Source of the DNA: Lachnospiraceae bacterium UBA3866
GTDB lineage: Bacteria > Bacillota > Clostridia > Lachnospirales > Lachnospiraceae
Assembly: GCA_002392345.1 (NCBI GenBank)
Contig: DGGU01000053.1
Location: forward strand, 1 to 24,458
Length of the DNA: 24,458 bases
Direction of reading: 5' to 3'
Shown one piece after another: positions 15,543-22,628 of the stretch. Within the stretch, counting starts at the first letter, position 1. Each line of letters begins with the position of its first letter. The notes below the pieces were generated by a model that worked only from the letters and a program-made list of their open reading frames with translations, searched no databases and was not told where the DNA came from. The position numbers were made by a program, and so were the translations under genes.

Positions 15543-16688
15543 ATGAAAAAGAAGTTTAAGAATCTAATAGCCATATCTCTAATAATATCAATGGTATGTT
15601 CGCTAAGTATCAATTCTTTTGCTGCGACAACTGCTGGTCAAGAGATGAGGACACAAGTTCTATATCTTGCTGATGTTATTGAAAACGATAATATGATGAA
15701 TGATTTTATAACTCGAGGCGAATTCTCTCGCATGGTAGTTAAGGCTTCTCCTTATAAAGACAGCGTATCAGCTTATGATAGCAACTCTGGATTCTCAGAT
15801 GTATCAACTGACTATCAGTATGCATCGTTTATTAAAGTTGCGGCCAAGGAAGGGTATATGACTTCTTATCTCGGTGGGCTTTTTAAACCATTTGATTATC
15901 TTACATATAAAGATCTCACTAGAGCCTGTCTGGCGCTTCTTGGATATACTAATGATGATTTTAGCGGCAGTCAGATAGCGGGACGATTAGAGACATTCTC
16001 ATCGCTTAAGCTTAATGACAATATAGATAAGGGCATCACTGATTTTGTCACTAAGAAGGATGCTGTCAATGCCATCTATAATACACTAAAAACCAATAAA
16101 AAAGGTGGTACATCTGCTTATGGACCTACTGTTTTTACCAATCTTTCTGTGAATAGTGATGGCGATCTCAATGCTACAGGGCTTACCAAAACAAAACTTG
16201 AAGGGCCGTTCATACTTAAGAGAGGCGAGGCGCTTAATTTATCTATACCTTTTGACATAACTCTTGCAAATATCTTTATCAATGGAGTTTCTGCGACACT
16301 TGAAACCACTTTTAGAGAGTTAAGTAATAATGGCTATCTAATATATTATTATAATGAAGCAACTAAAACTATATATCTATATAAAGAGGGTACAACACTT
16401 GAATCATCTACTATGGTTAAGAAGGGCTATGTCAATCACATCTACTATAGTGCAAGCGATACTATAACTCCTACAAGAGTTGAGATAGATCTTGCTTATT
16501 ATACTCTTGGTACATCTGAAGCAAAGTTTGCTTTCTCTTATACTGGTACCATAAGTGTTGGAGATCAGATTATATTCATCTACACTAAGAATGATGATAC
16601 TTCAACGAGTGAAGATAGTAGTGGAGATGGAACTGTGACGACGGCTGGGACGATCACGAGTGCATACATATATGATTTAAAATATTAG
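15543..16688 (+). CDS. Secreted SLH-domain-like surface protein, paralog 2
   Basis: This is a 381-residue exported protein with a clear signal peptide (MKKKFKN, hydrophobic core, then INSFAATT, with cleavage after the Ala near residue 28). SLH-type repeats begin at ITRGEF (about 55), LTYKDL (about 120) and VTKKDA (about 169). The first is closest to the family consensus (ITRGEFSRMVVKA, then GFSDV and YASFIKVAAKEGYM). The C-terminal half shares its plan with paralog 1: EGPF, an IFxNG-type strand, KGYVNHIYYSASD, and KFAFSYTG, followed by GDQIIFIYTKNDD. A Ser/Asp/Thr-rich stretch near 350-365 precedes the end. The two genes are separated by one base and are clearly a tandem duplication that has diverged. 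No terminator separates it from the exporter adaptor 41 bases downstream. The substrate or partner of the C-terminal domain is unknown. Confidence 0.78.
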   Translation: MKKKFKNLIAISLIISMVCSLSINSFAATTAGQEMRTQVLYLADVIENDNMMNDFITRGEFSRMVVKASPYKDSVSAYDSNSGFSDVSTDYQYASFIKVAAKEGYMTSYLGGLFKPFDYLTYKDLTRACLALLGYTNDDFSGSQIAGRLETFSSLKLNDNIDKGITDFVTKKDAVNAIYNTLKTNKKGGTSAYGPTVFTNLSVNSDGDLNATGLTKTKLEGPFILKRGEALNLSIPFDITLANIFINGVSATLETTFRELSNNGYLIYYYNEATKTIYLYKEGTTLESSTMVKKGYVNHIYYSASDTITPTRVEIDLAYYTLGTSEAKFAFSYTGTISVGDQIIFIYTKNDDTSTSEDSSGDGTVTTAGTITSAYIYDLKY

Positions 16689-16729
16689 ATTAAAGGACAT
16701 GCAACGCATATATTAAAAAAGGCTAAATT

Positions 16730-18613
16730 ATGGATATCAAAAATATCTTTAATAAGATTTTCAAAAAGAAAAATGGTGATAACAAAGAAGAGGTTCTTGA
16801 TGTTGAGATTAAGAGCGATGCTGTAAGCTCTGATACTTTCGTAAAATCTGAACTTACTGATGAGGACCTAGCTGCAACTAAAGCTGCTGAAGATGAGATT
16901 GCAAATCGAAAGAAAAAGAAGCAAAAACTAATCAGAAGAATAGCAATTATAGTTGCTGCAATTGTTTTGGTTATCATAATCATCAATATCATTGTTAGTA
17001 GCACTAAAAAGAAAGCTGAACAAGCGGAAGTTATGAAGAATGTACAGACGGCGAGAATTATGAACATATCTTCTGAAATCTCAGGTTCAGGAACGCTTGC
17101 ACCTAAAGATAGTTATACAATCACATCTCTTGTAGAAGGAAATGTTACAAGTGTTGACTTTGCTGTTGGTGATAAGGTCACTAAAGGACAACTGCTCCTT
17201 ACAATTGATGGTAGCACTGCCTATAGAAATATTACAAGCGCTTCATCATCTATAGCTCAGGCTAGAGATAATTATGAGCAGGCAAAATATGAGTATGAGA
17301 AGCTAGCATCAGATTATAAGGGGATGACTTATAAAGCACCTTATGAGGGATCGCTTCGTACTTTTAATATAAAAGCTGGAGACATATTGAATAATAATAC
17401 TGAAATTGGGACTATAGTTAATGATTCTATAATGAATATAAAATTGCCATTTTCGAGTACTGATGCTACTGGCATCACTAAAGGCATGACTGCAATTCTG
17501 GAATTACAAGAGACAGGGGAGTTACTTACAGGGCAGGTTTCTAGTGTAGCCAATGACTCAGAGACAAGTGATTCTGGAGCTCTAATTCGTTATGTTAGTA
17601 TCACATGCACAAATCCTGGTGGTCTTACAACTAATAATACGGCTATAGCTGTTGTCAATGGCGTTGTGTCAATAGAAGATGCTAATTTTACTACTGAGAC
17701 AAATCAGAAGTTAGTATTTGAAGACGGAAGCAATATCGAAGTTGGAAGACTTCTTGTGTCTGAAGGTGCTCATGTAAAGAAAGGCACTCCGCTTTTTACG
17801 ATAACAGAAAGTTCTTATAATAGCCTTATGTCAGGCAAGAAGAAGACTTATCTTCAAGCGGAAGAATCTCTTACGAAGGCTGAGAACTCATACAATGATT
17901 ATCTTGATGATTATGATGAATATTTTATCACAGCACCAATAGATGGAACTGTTATATCTAAAGATGTAAAGGTGGGAGATAAATTACAGAGATCTACATC
18001 ATCAGCTAAAACTCTTGCAATCATATATGATTTATCAGAACTTACCTTTGATATGGATATAGATGAGCTTGATATTACTAATATTAAAGAAGGACAGGAA
18101 GTCACGGTTCAAGCTGATGCGTTCAACAATAAAATGTTTCGTGGGAAGATAACCAATGTAAGTCTTGTAGCAGCTAATTCCAATGGTGTCACTAACTACC
18201 CTGTCACAGTCACTATAACAGATATAGGTGATCTGCTTCCGGGTATGAATGTAGATGCATATGTTGTGCTTGCTAATGTTGAGAATGTAATTGGCATACC
18301 TGCTGATGCACTTCAAAGAGGTAATGTAGTCTATGTACTTAACACATCTCCAACTATAGTTTCTGGAGATTATAGTACCGAAGGTATATCAGATCGTGCT
18401 AAGAGTAGAGTACCAGATGGATTTACTGCTATCAACGTTGAAACTGGTATCTCCAATGAGAACTTTATAGAGGTAAAGAGCGGTCTTCAAGAGGGTGACG
18501 AAGTATATGTAACAGAAAGCTCTTCTAACAACAACCAGAATATGTTTGGTGGCATGGGAGGTGGTATGGGTGGCCCTCCAGGCGGTGGCATGGGTGGAGG
18601 AGGCCCAAGGTAG
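16730..18613 (+). CDS. HlyD/MacA-type efflux adaptor (periplasmic-adaptor-like, Gram-positive form) with Gly/Met-rich tail
   Basis: This is the membrane-anchored adaptor of a MacAB-like exporter. A charged cytoplasmic N-terminus (1-68) leads to one membrane helix (about 71-90, IAIIVAAIVLVIIIINI); the rest is extracellular. There are two lipoyl/hairpin sets: first TSLVEGNVTSVDFAVGDKV (about 131-149) with a helical stretch and YKAPYEGSLRTFNIKAGD (about 200-217), then GSNIEVGRLLVSEGAHVKKG (about 334-353) with a second helical stretch and ITAPIDGTVISKDVKVGD (about 401-418). A beta-barrel domain follows (about 437-515, GQEVTVQADAF and LLPGMNVDAYV), then a membrane-proximal domain. Residues 604-627 are almost only Gly, Met and Pro. 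At 627 residues it is longer than typical MacA (about 370-400) because of the duplicated hairpin region and the N-terminal extension. AAAAAAGG 7 bases upstream serves as ribosome site. Its stop abuts the ATPase start. Confidence 0.87.
   Translation: MDIKNIFNKIFKKKNGDNKEEVLDVEIKSDAVSSDTFVKSELTDEDLAATKAAEDEIANRKKKKQKLIRRIAIIVAAIVLVIIIINIIVSSTKKKAEQAEVMKNVQTARIMNISSEISGSGTLAPKDSYTITSLVEGNVTSVDFAVGDKVTKGQLLLTIDGSTAYRNITSASSSIAQARDNYEQAKYEYEKLASDYKGMTYKAPYEGSLRTFNIKAGDILNNNTEIGTIVNDSIMNIKLPFSSTDATGITKGMTAILELQETGELLTGQVSSVANDSETSDSGALIRYVSITCTNPGGLTTNNTAIAVVNGVVSIEDANFTTETNQKLVFEDGSNIEVGRLLVSEGAHVKKGTPLFTITESSYNSLMSGKKKTYLQAEESLTKAENSYNDYLDDYDEYFITAPIDGTVISKDVKVGDKLQRSTSSAKTLAIIYDLSELTFDMDIDELDITNIKEGQEVTVQADAFNNKMFRGKITNVSLVAANSNGVTNYPVTVTITDIGDLLPGMNVDAYVVLANVENVIGIPADALQRGNVVYVLNTSPTIVSGDYSTEGISDRAKSRVPDGFTAINVETGISNENFIEVKSGLQEGDEVYVTESSSNNNQNMFGGMGGGMGGPPGGGMGGGGPR
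18596..18603 (+). promoter_or_regulatory. Ribosome site for the ABC ATPase encoded by the adaptor's Gly codons
   Basis: GGAGGAGG is made by the glycine codons of the adaptor's C-terminal tail and lies 10 bases before the ATPase ATG at 18614; a weaker AAGG is closer at 18607-18610. The tail therefore doubles as a translation signal for the next gene, whose ATG directly follows the TAG. Confidence 0.55.
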
Positions 18614-19333
18614 ATGGCTTTACCACTCATAGATATTAGAAACGAATATAAAATATATATTATGGGAACAGAACAAGTGTATGCCAATGACAATATATCG
18701 CTTAAGATTGATAAGGGCGAATTTGTCGCAATAGTTGGAAAATCCGGTTCTGGGAAAAGTACTCTTATGAATATAATAGGAGCACTTGACAAGCCCACAA
18801 GTGGAAAGTATATATTAAATGGTAGAGATACGAGCAACATGACTGATGATGAACTTGCTGATATACGGAATAAGACAATAGGTTTTATATTTCAGCAGTA
18901 TAACCTTCTGCCAAAATTAACTTTACTTGAAAATGTCGAATTGCCACTGCTTTATGCAGGAATCAAGGCTAATGATAGGAGAAAGAGAGCTTTGGAATCG
19001 CTTGGAAGAGTTGGTTTAAAAGAAAAATATGCTCAGTACCCAAATCAGTTATCAGGCGGCCAACAGCAGAGAGTATCGATCGCAAGAGCTCTTGCAGGCA
19101 ATCCAAGTTTGCTTCTTGCAGATGAACCGACAGGAGCACTCGATTCTAAGACATCAAGAGATGTGCTTAATTTTTTAAAGCAATTACATGCAGAAGGCAA
19201 CACGATAGTTATGATTACTCATGATAATGCTATAGCTCTTGAGGCTGAGAGAGTTGTCCGCATACATGATGGAAAGATAATATTTGATGGAACTACGGAG
19301 GAGTATGCTACAGAGTTTCAAATTAGCCATTAA
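18614..19333 (+). CDS. ABC transporter ATP-binding protein (MacB/LolD-type)
   Basis: This 239-residue ATPase powers the exporter formed with its neighbours. Walker A GKSGSGKST has K48, a Q-loop lies in GFIFQQYNLLPKLT, the ABC signature is LSGGQQQR (about 146-153), Walker B is LLLADEPTGALDS with D170 and E171, and the switch His is in MITHD. TLLENVELPLLYAG after the Q-loop is typical of the LolD/MacB/FtsE-like class that works with mechanotransmission permeases. The start ATG directly follows the adaptor's TAG (TAGATG). The 3' end overlaps the permease reading frame by about 47 bases, which suggests the two subunits are made together in fixed proportion. Confidence 0.95.
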   Translation: MALPLIDIRNEYKIYIMGTEQVYANDNISLKIDKGEFVAIVGKSGSGKSTLMNIIGALDKPTSGKYILNGRDTSNMTDDELADIRNKTIGFIFQQYNLLPKLTLLENVELPLLYAGIKANDRRKRALESLGRVGLKEKYAQYPNQLSGGQQQRVSIARALAGNPSLLLADEPTGALDSKTSRDVLNFLKQLHAEGNTIVMITHDNAIALEAERVVRIHDGKIIFDGTTEEYATEFQISH

Positions 19334-20486
19334 GGCAATACTTAGTAATAAAATAAGAAGCATACTTACTATGCTTGGCATAATAATTGGCGTAGCAGCT
19401 GTTATTATACTTGTTTCTATTGTCTCTGGTTATATGGGACAGATGGTTGAGCAGTTTGAAGAGATGGGCGTCAACAAGATAACAATTTTCTGTAGAAATA
19501 TGAATACGAGACATATAGATGACGACGATATGTATAAGTTTTGGGATGAACACCCAGAATGGCTATCCGGGCTATCACCTACTGTAACATTATCATCAGC
19601 AGTTATAAAATCAGGAAGTGATAATCTTGATTCTACAAGCATCACAGGTGTATCAGAAGATTATCTTGATATACAGAAATATGTTATGGAAGAAGGTAGA
19701 AATCTTGTGTATGCAGATATGGCGGGTAGATCAAGCGTATGTGTGGTAGGCTCTTATGTAGCCAACACTTTCTACGGATCAGCTGATAAAGCTATAGAAG
19801 ATACAGTGAAAATTAATGGAAAGCCATTTAGCATCGTTGGTGTCATAGAGACTCAAGATGAAGATAACTTTGATGAAGGTGGCACGGATGATTTTATATG
19901 GATACCATACACAGTAGCAACTAAGATGAGTAGAAATGGATACATCAATAATTTTGTAATGAATTCATCTGATGTTGCATATACAGATGATATCACAACG
20001 GCTTTAAAGGCTAAGCTTCTGGATGTATTTAAAAATGACAGGCTATATAATGTCATGGCAAATTCATCGGTTATAAAAAGCCTTAATGAGTCTATAGGAA
20101 CTCTCACAGCTATGCTTGCAGGTATTGCTGGTATATCACTACTAGTTGCAGGTATAGGAGTCATGAACATAATGCTTGTATCAGTTACTGAAAGGACAAG
20201 AGAGATAGGTATAAGAAAGGCCCTTGGTGCAAGACAAGGCGTTATAATGCAGCAGTTCGTTATAGAAGCTGCAGTTACATCAACAATAGGCGGAGTATTT
20301 GGAATTGTGATAGGAGCTCTTGCCACGAAATCGATTGGTGCAGTTATGGGCATCACTGCCAATCCTACTGTATGGGCTGTATTACTTTCATTTGGTGTGT
20401 CAGTTGCTATAGGACTTATATTTGGATACTTGCCTGCGAAGAATGCTGCTATGCTTAATCCAATTGATGCTTTAAGAGTAGATTAA
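19287..20486 (+). CDS. ABC transporter permease, MacB family
   Basis: This is the membrane subunit of the exporter. One helix lies near the N-terminus (about 20-45, with TMLGIIIGVAAVIILVS). An extracellular MacB-type core domain (about 50-265, GVSEDYL, GRSSVCVVGSYVA, FSIVGVIE) follows, then three C-terminal helices (about 270-385). TREIGIRKALGA links the second and third helices and is the FtsX/MacB signature; PAKNAAMLNPIDALR closes the protein. At about 400 residues it is a normal MacB permease without a fused ATPase. The start is uncertain: the ATG at 19287 has a weak GGAAAGA 9 bases upstream, while the ATG at 19305 has GGAGGAG too close (19297-19303). A further TTG at 19284 is unlikely. 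Family N-termini (SFKLAIKAILSNKIRS) allow either ATG. Confidence 0.92.
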   Translation: MELRRSMLQSFKLAIKAILSNKIRSILTMLGIIIGVAAVIILVSIVSGYMGQMVEQFEEMGVNKITIFCRNMNTRHIDDDDMYKFWDEHPEWLSGLSPTVTLSSAVIKSGSDNLDSTSITGVSEDYLDIQKYVMEEGRNLVYADMAGRSSVCVVGSYVANTFYGSADKAIEDTVKINGKPFSIVGVIETQDEDNFDEGGTDDFIWIPYTVATKMSRNGYINNFVMNSSDVAYTDDITTALKAKLLDVFKNDRLYNVMANSSVIKSLNESIGTLTAMLAGIAGISLLVAGIGVMNIMLVSVTERTREIGIRKALGARQGVIMQQFVIEAAVTSTIGGVFGIVIGALATKSIGAVMGITANPTVWAVLLSFGVSVAIGLIFGYLPAKNAAMLNPIDALRVD

Positions 20487-20506
20487 ACCTAACAATAATT
20501 TTATAG

Positions 20507-21919
20507 ATGAAAGAAAAAAATGTAAGTCAAGAAAGGGCGATAAGCTTTGGCACTGGACCTTGTCTTGTCGTATCTGGACCGGGGTCAGGGAAGACCTATG
20601 TGATCACCAATAGGATATATAATCTTATTACAAGATTCGATATAGACCCAAGGAACATCCTTATTATAACATTTACTCATGCAGCTGCATGTGAGATGAG
20701 AGAAAGATTTGAATTATTAATTAGTTCAAAAGGTGGAAGACTTGTCAACAAACCTATCTTTGGGACTTTTCATTCGATATTTTATGATATACTAAGATGC
20801 GACTTTGGATATAGTGAAACAAGTCTTTTGACAGATGATGAAGCGCTAAGATATGTGACAAGAGCTTTAGAAGATAACAATCTAAGCAACTATATCAATG
20901 CGGCTAAAGCTTTAAAAATTATATCAGATTTTAAACTTGTAATGGAACGTGATGAAGATTACATACCAGAAATTATTGACAGACGAAAGTTCTTGGTGAT
21001 GTATGATAAGTATGAGAGATTGTTATATGAGAATAGAAAACTCGATTTCTATGACATGATTGCTAAGTGTTATGAGCTATTGAAGCAAGATAGAAAAGTG
21101 CTAACAAAGTATCAAGATAGGTTTAAGTATATACTTATAGATGAGTTTCAAGATATTAATAGGTCACAATATGATTTAGTAAAGCTCATCTCTAAAACTA
21201 AAAATATCTTCGCTGTAGGTGATGATGACCAAAGTATATATAGCTTTCGCGGGTCTATGCCAAGGGTTATGAAAGATTTTATGAACGACTACAATAAAAC
21301 AACCCTTATTAATCTTAACATCAATTATAGAAGTAGAGATAATATAGTAAAGTTATCGAAAGCAGTTATTAATCATAATAAAAAGCGTTTTAAAAAAGAT
21401 CTGATTGCTTTTGATAAGAATGATGGGTATATAGAAGTAAAGAAATTTATTGATTCAAGGGATGAAGATCTATATCTTATAGATTCAATCAATAAATATA
21501 AAAAAATGGGCTATAAGCTCAGTGACATGGCTATATTGTATAGGACTAACCAATTATCATATACCATAATTAATGATTTGGAGAAAAACAACATAAGATA
21601 TAGGGTCAAAACCAGTAATGATAAGCATTTTGCTAGTAAAGAAAACGATAAAAACATTGATTCTATCAATCTTATGACTTTCCACTTAAGTAAGGGTTTG
21701 GAATTTAAGATAGTCTATATAGTGGATGCCAATGATAATATAGTTCCACATAAAAAAAGTATAAAGAATGATGATGTGGAAACTGAAAGAAGACTTTTCT
21801 ATGTGGCTATGACAAGGGCTAAAACTAATTTACATATATTTGTGACTAATAGAAGATTTGGCAGGGTGTATAGAACTTCAAGATTTATACATGAGATGTT
21901 AGGAGGTAAGAATGGCTAA
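20507..21919 (+). CDS. Short UvrD/PcrA-like DNA helicase lacking the 2B subdomain
   Basis: This is a 470-residue SF1A helicase, about 250-300 residues shorter than PcrA/UvrD. It keeps the Gln of the Q motif (Q8), Walker A SGPGSGKT with K29, TFTHAAACEMRER, a TFHSIFYDIL segment, Walker B LIDEFQD with D212/E213, GDDDQSIYSFRGS, NINYRSRDN, motif V TFHLSKGLEF (391-400) and motif VI VAMTRAKTNL. Only about 21 residues separate NIRYRV (about 362-367) from SINLMTFHLSKG, against about 190 in the full-length PcrA of this window. The FYERREI segment and the whole 2B domain are missing, as is the C-terminal Tudor-like domain. All ATPase motifs look intact, so it is probably an active enzyme and not a pseudogene. 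There is no Shine-Dalgarno before the ATG. It lies 20 bases after the permease and overlaps the response regulator by 8 bases. Confidence 0.88.
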   Translation: MKEKNVSQERAISFGTGPCLVVSGPGSGKTYVITNRIYNLITRFDIDPRNILIITFTHAAACEMRERFELLISSKGGRLVNKPIFGTFHSIFYDILRCDFGYSETSLLTDDEALRYVTRALEDNNLSNYINAAKALKIISDFKLVMERDEDYIPEIIDRRKFLVMYDKYERLLYENRKLDFYDMIAKCYELLKQDRKVLTKYQDRFKYILIDEFQDINRSQYDLVKLISKTKNIFAVGDDDQSIYSFRGSMPRVMKDFMNDYNKTTLINLNINYRSRDNIVKLSKAVINHNKKRFKKDLIAFDKNDGYIEVKKFIDSRDEDLYLIDSINKYKKMGYKLSDMAILYRTNQLSYTIINDLEKNNIRYRVKTSNDKHFASKENDKNIDSINLMTFHLSKGLEFKIVYIVDANDNIVPHKKSIKNDDVETERRLFYVAMTRAKTNLHIFVTNRRFGRVYRTSRFIHEMLGGKNG

Positions 21920-22622
21920 AAAATATAAGATACTAATAGTAGATGATGAGATGAGAATGAGAAAATTAATTGGCGATTTTCTTATTAATAGCGGTTTTGA
22001 TATTGCAGAAGCGGAGAATGGTGAAGAGGCGCTAAAGACCTTTGAAGCAGATAATACTATAAAACTTATAGTGCTTGATGTTATGATGCCAAAACTTGAT
22101 GGATATGAGACATTGGAGCGTATCAGAAAGACTTCTAAGGTGCCAGTTATACTTCTTACAGCTAAGGGTGAAGAAAATGATCAGATAAGAGGTTTTGCAT
22201 CAGGCGCGGATGATTATGTGCAGAAACCATTTTCGCCTAAGGTTTTGGTCGCAAGAATCAATGCAATCTTGAAGAGAAACGATACCACTGATGAAAGAAT
22301 TGAAACTGGTGGCATCCTAATCGATAAGGCGTCACATCAGATTTTTGTTGACGAAAAACCAGTAGACTTTTCGTTTAAAGAATTTGAACTCCTTGATTAT
22401 CTAATTGAGAATCAAGGTGTTGCGCTTACAAGAGAAAAGATACTTGGTGCCGTATGGAACTTTGATTACTATGGGGATGCGAGGACTGTAGATACGCACA
22501 TTAAGAAAGTAAGATCTAAACTTGGTAAACGCGGAGATGCCATTAAGACTTTGTGGGGCTACGGATATAAATTTGAAGTAGATGAATATAATAAAAAAGA
22601 TAAGAAATCTTCTAAAAAATAA
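21912..22622 (+). CDS. OmpR/PhoB-family response regulator
   Basis: This is a 236-residue transcription factor. The receiver domain (1-about 120) has the acidic pair D11/D12, the phospho-acceptor D56 in LIVLDVMMPKLDG, the Thr switch region in VILLTAKGEE, and the Lys in YVQKPFSP. A winged-helix DNA-binding domain (about 130-225) follows, with FSFKEFELLDYLIENQG, REKILGAVW, DARTVDTHIKKVRSKLG and TLWGYGYKFE, typical of the OmpR/PhoB class. AGGAGGT at 21901-21907 sets the start inside the end of the helicase gene. Its cognate kinase follows 6 bases later. Target genes are unknown; the exporter and SLH genes directly upstream are obvious candidates. The C-terminus is a Lys/Ser-rich tail. Confidence 0.95.
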   Translation: MAKKYKILIVDDEMRMRKLIGDFLINSGFDIAEAENGEEALKTFEADNTIKLIVLDVMMPKLDGYETLERIRKTSKVPVILLTAKGEENDQIRGFASGADDYVQKPFSPKVLVARINAILKRNDTTDERIETGGILIDKASHQIFVDEKPVDFSFKEFELLDYLIENQGVALTREKILGAVWNFDYYGDARTVDTHIKKVRSKLGKRGDAIKTLWGYGYKFEVDEYNKKDKKSSKK

Positions 22623-22628
22623 TTAGAT

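Noticed and set aside
16699..16709. Small inverted repeat ATGC-AAC-GCAT before the adaptor gene
   Set aside because: A 4-base-pair stem is expected by chance and no T-run follows, so it is not a terminator.
18487..18840. Minus-strand 117-codon open frame with a proline-rich stretch
   Set aside because: It is the reverse of the Gly-rich adaptor tail and the ATPase start; no ribosome site or homology.
19284..19286. TTG start for the permease
   Set aside because: An ATG follows at once (19287) and another at 19305; nothing supports the TTG.
19853..20362. Minus-strand 169-codon open frame inside the permease gene
   Set aside because: Hydrophobic only because it is antisense to membrane-helix codons; no start signal.
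20507..21919. The short helicase as a decayed pseudogene
   Set aside because: Every ATPase motif is intact and in frame, no stop or frameshift is present, and it is neatly overlapped by the next gene.
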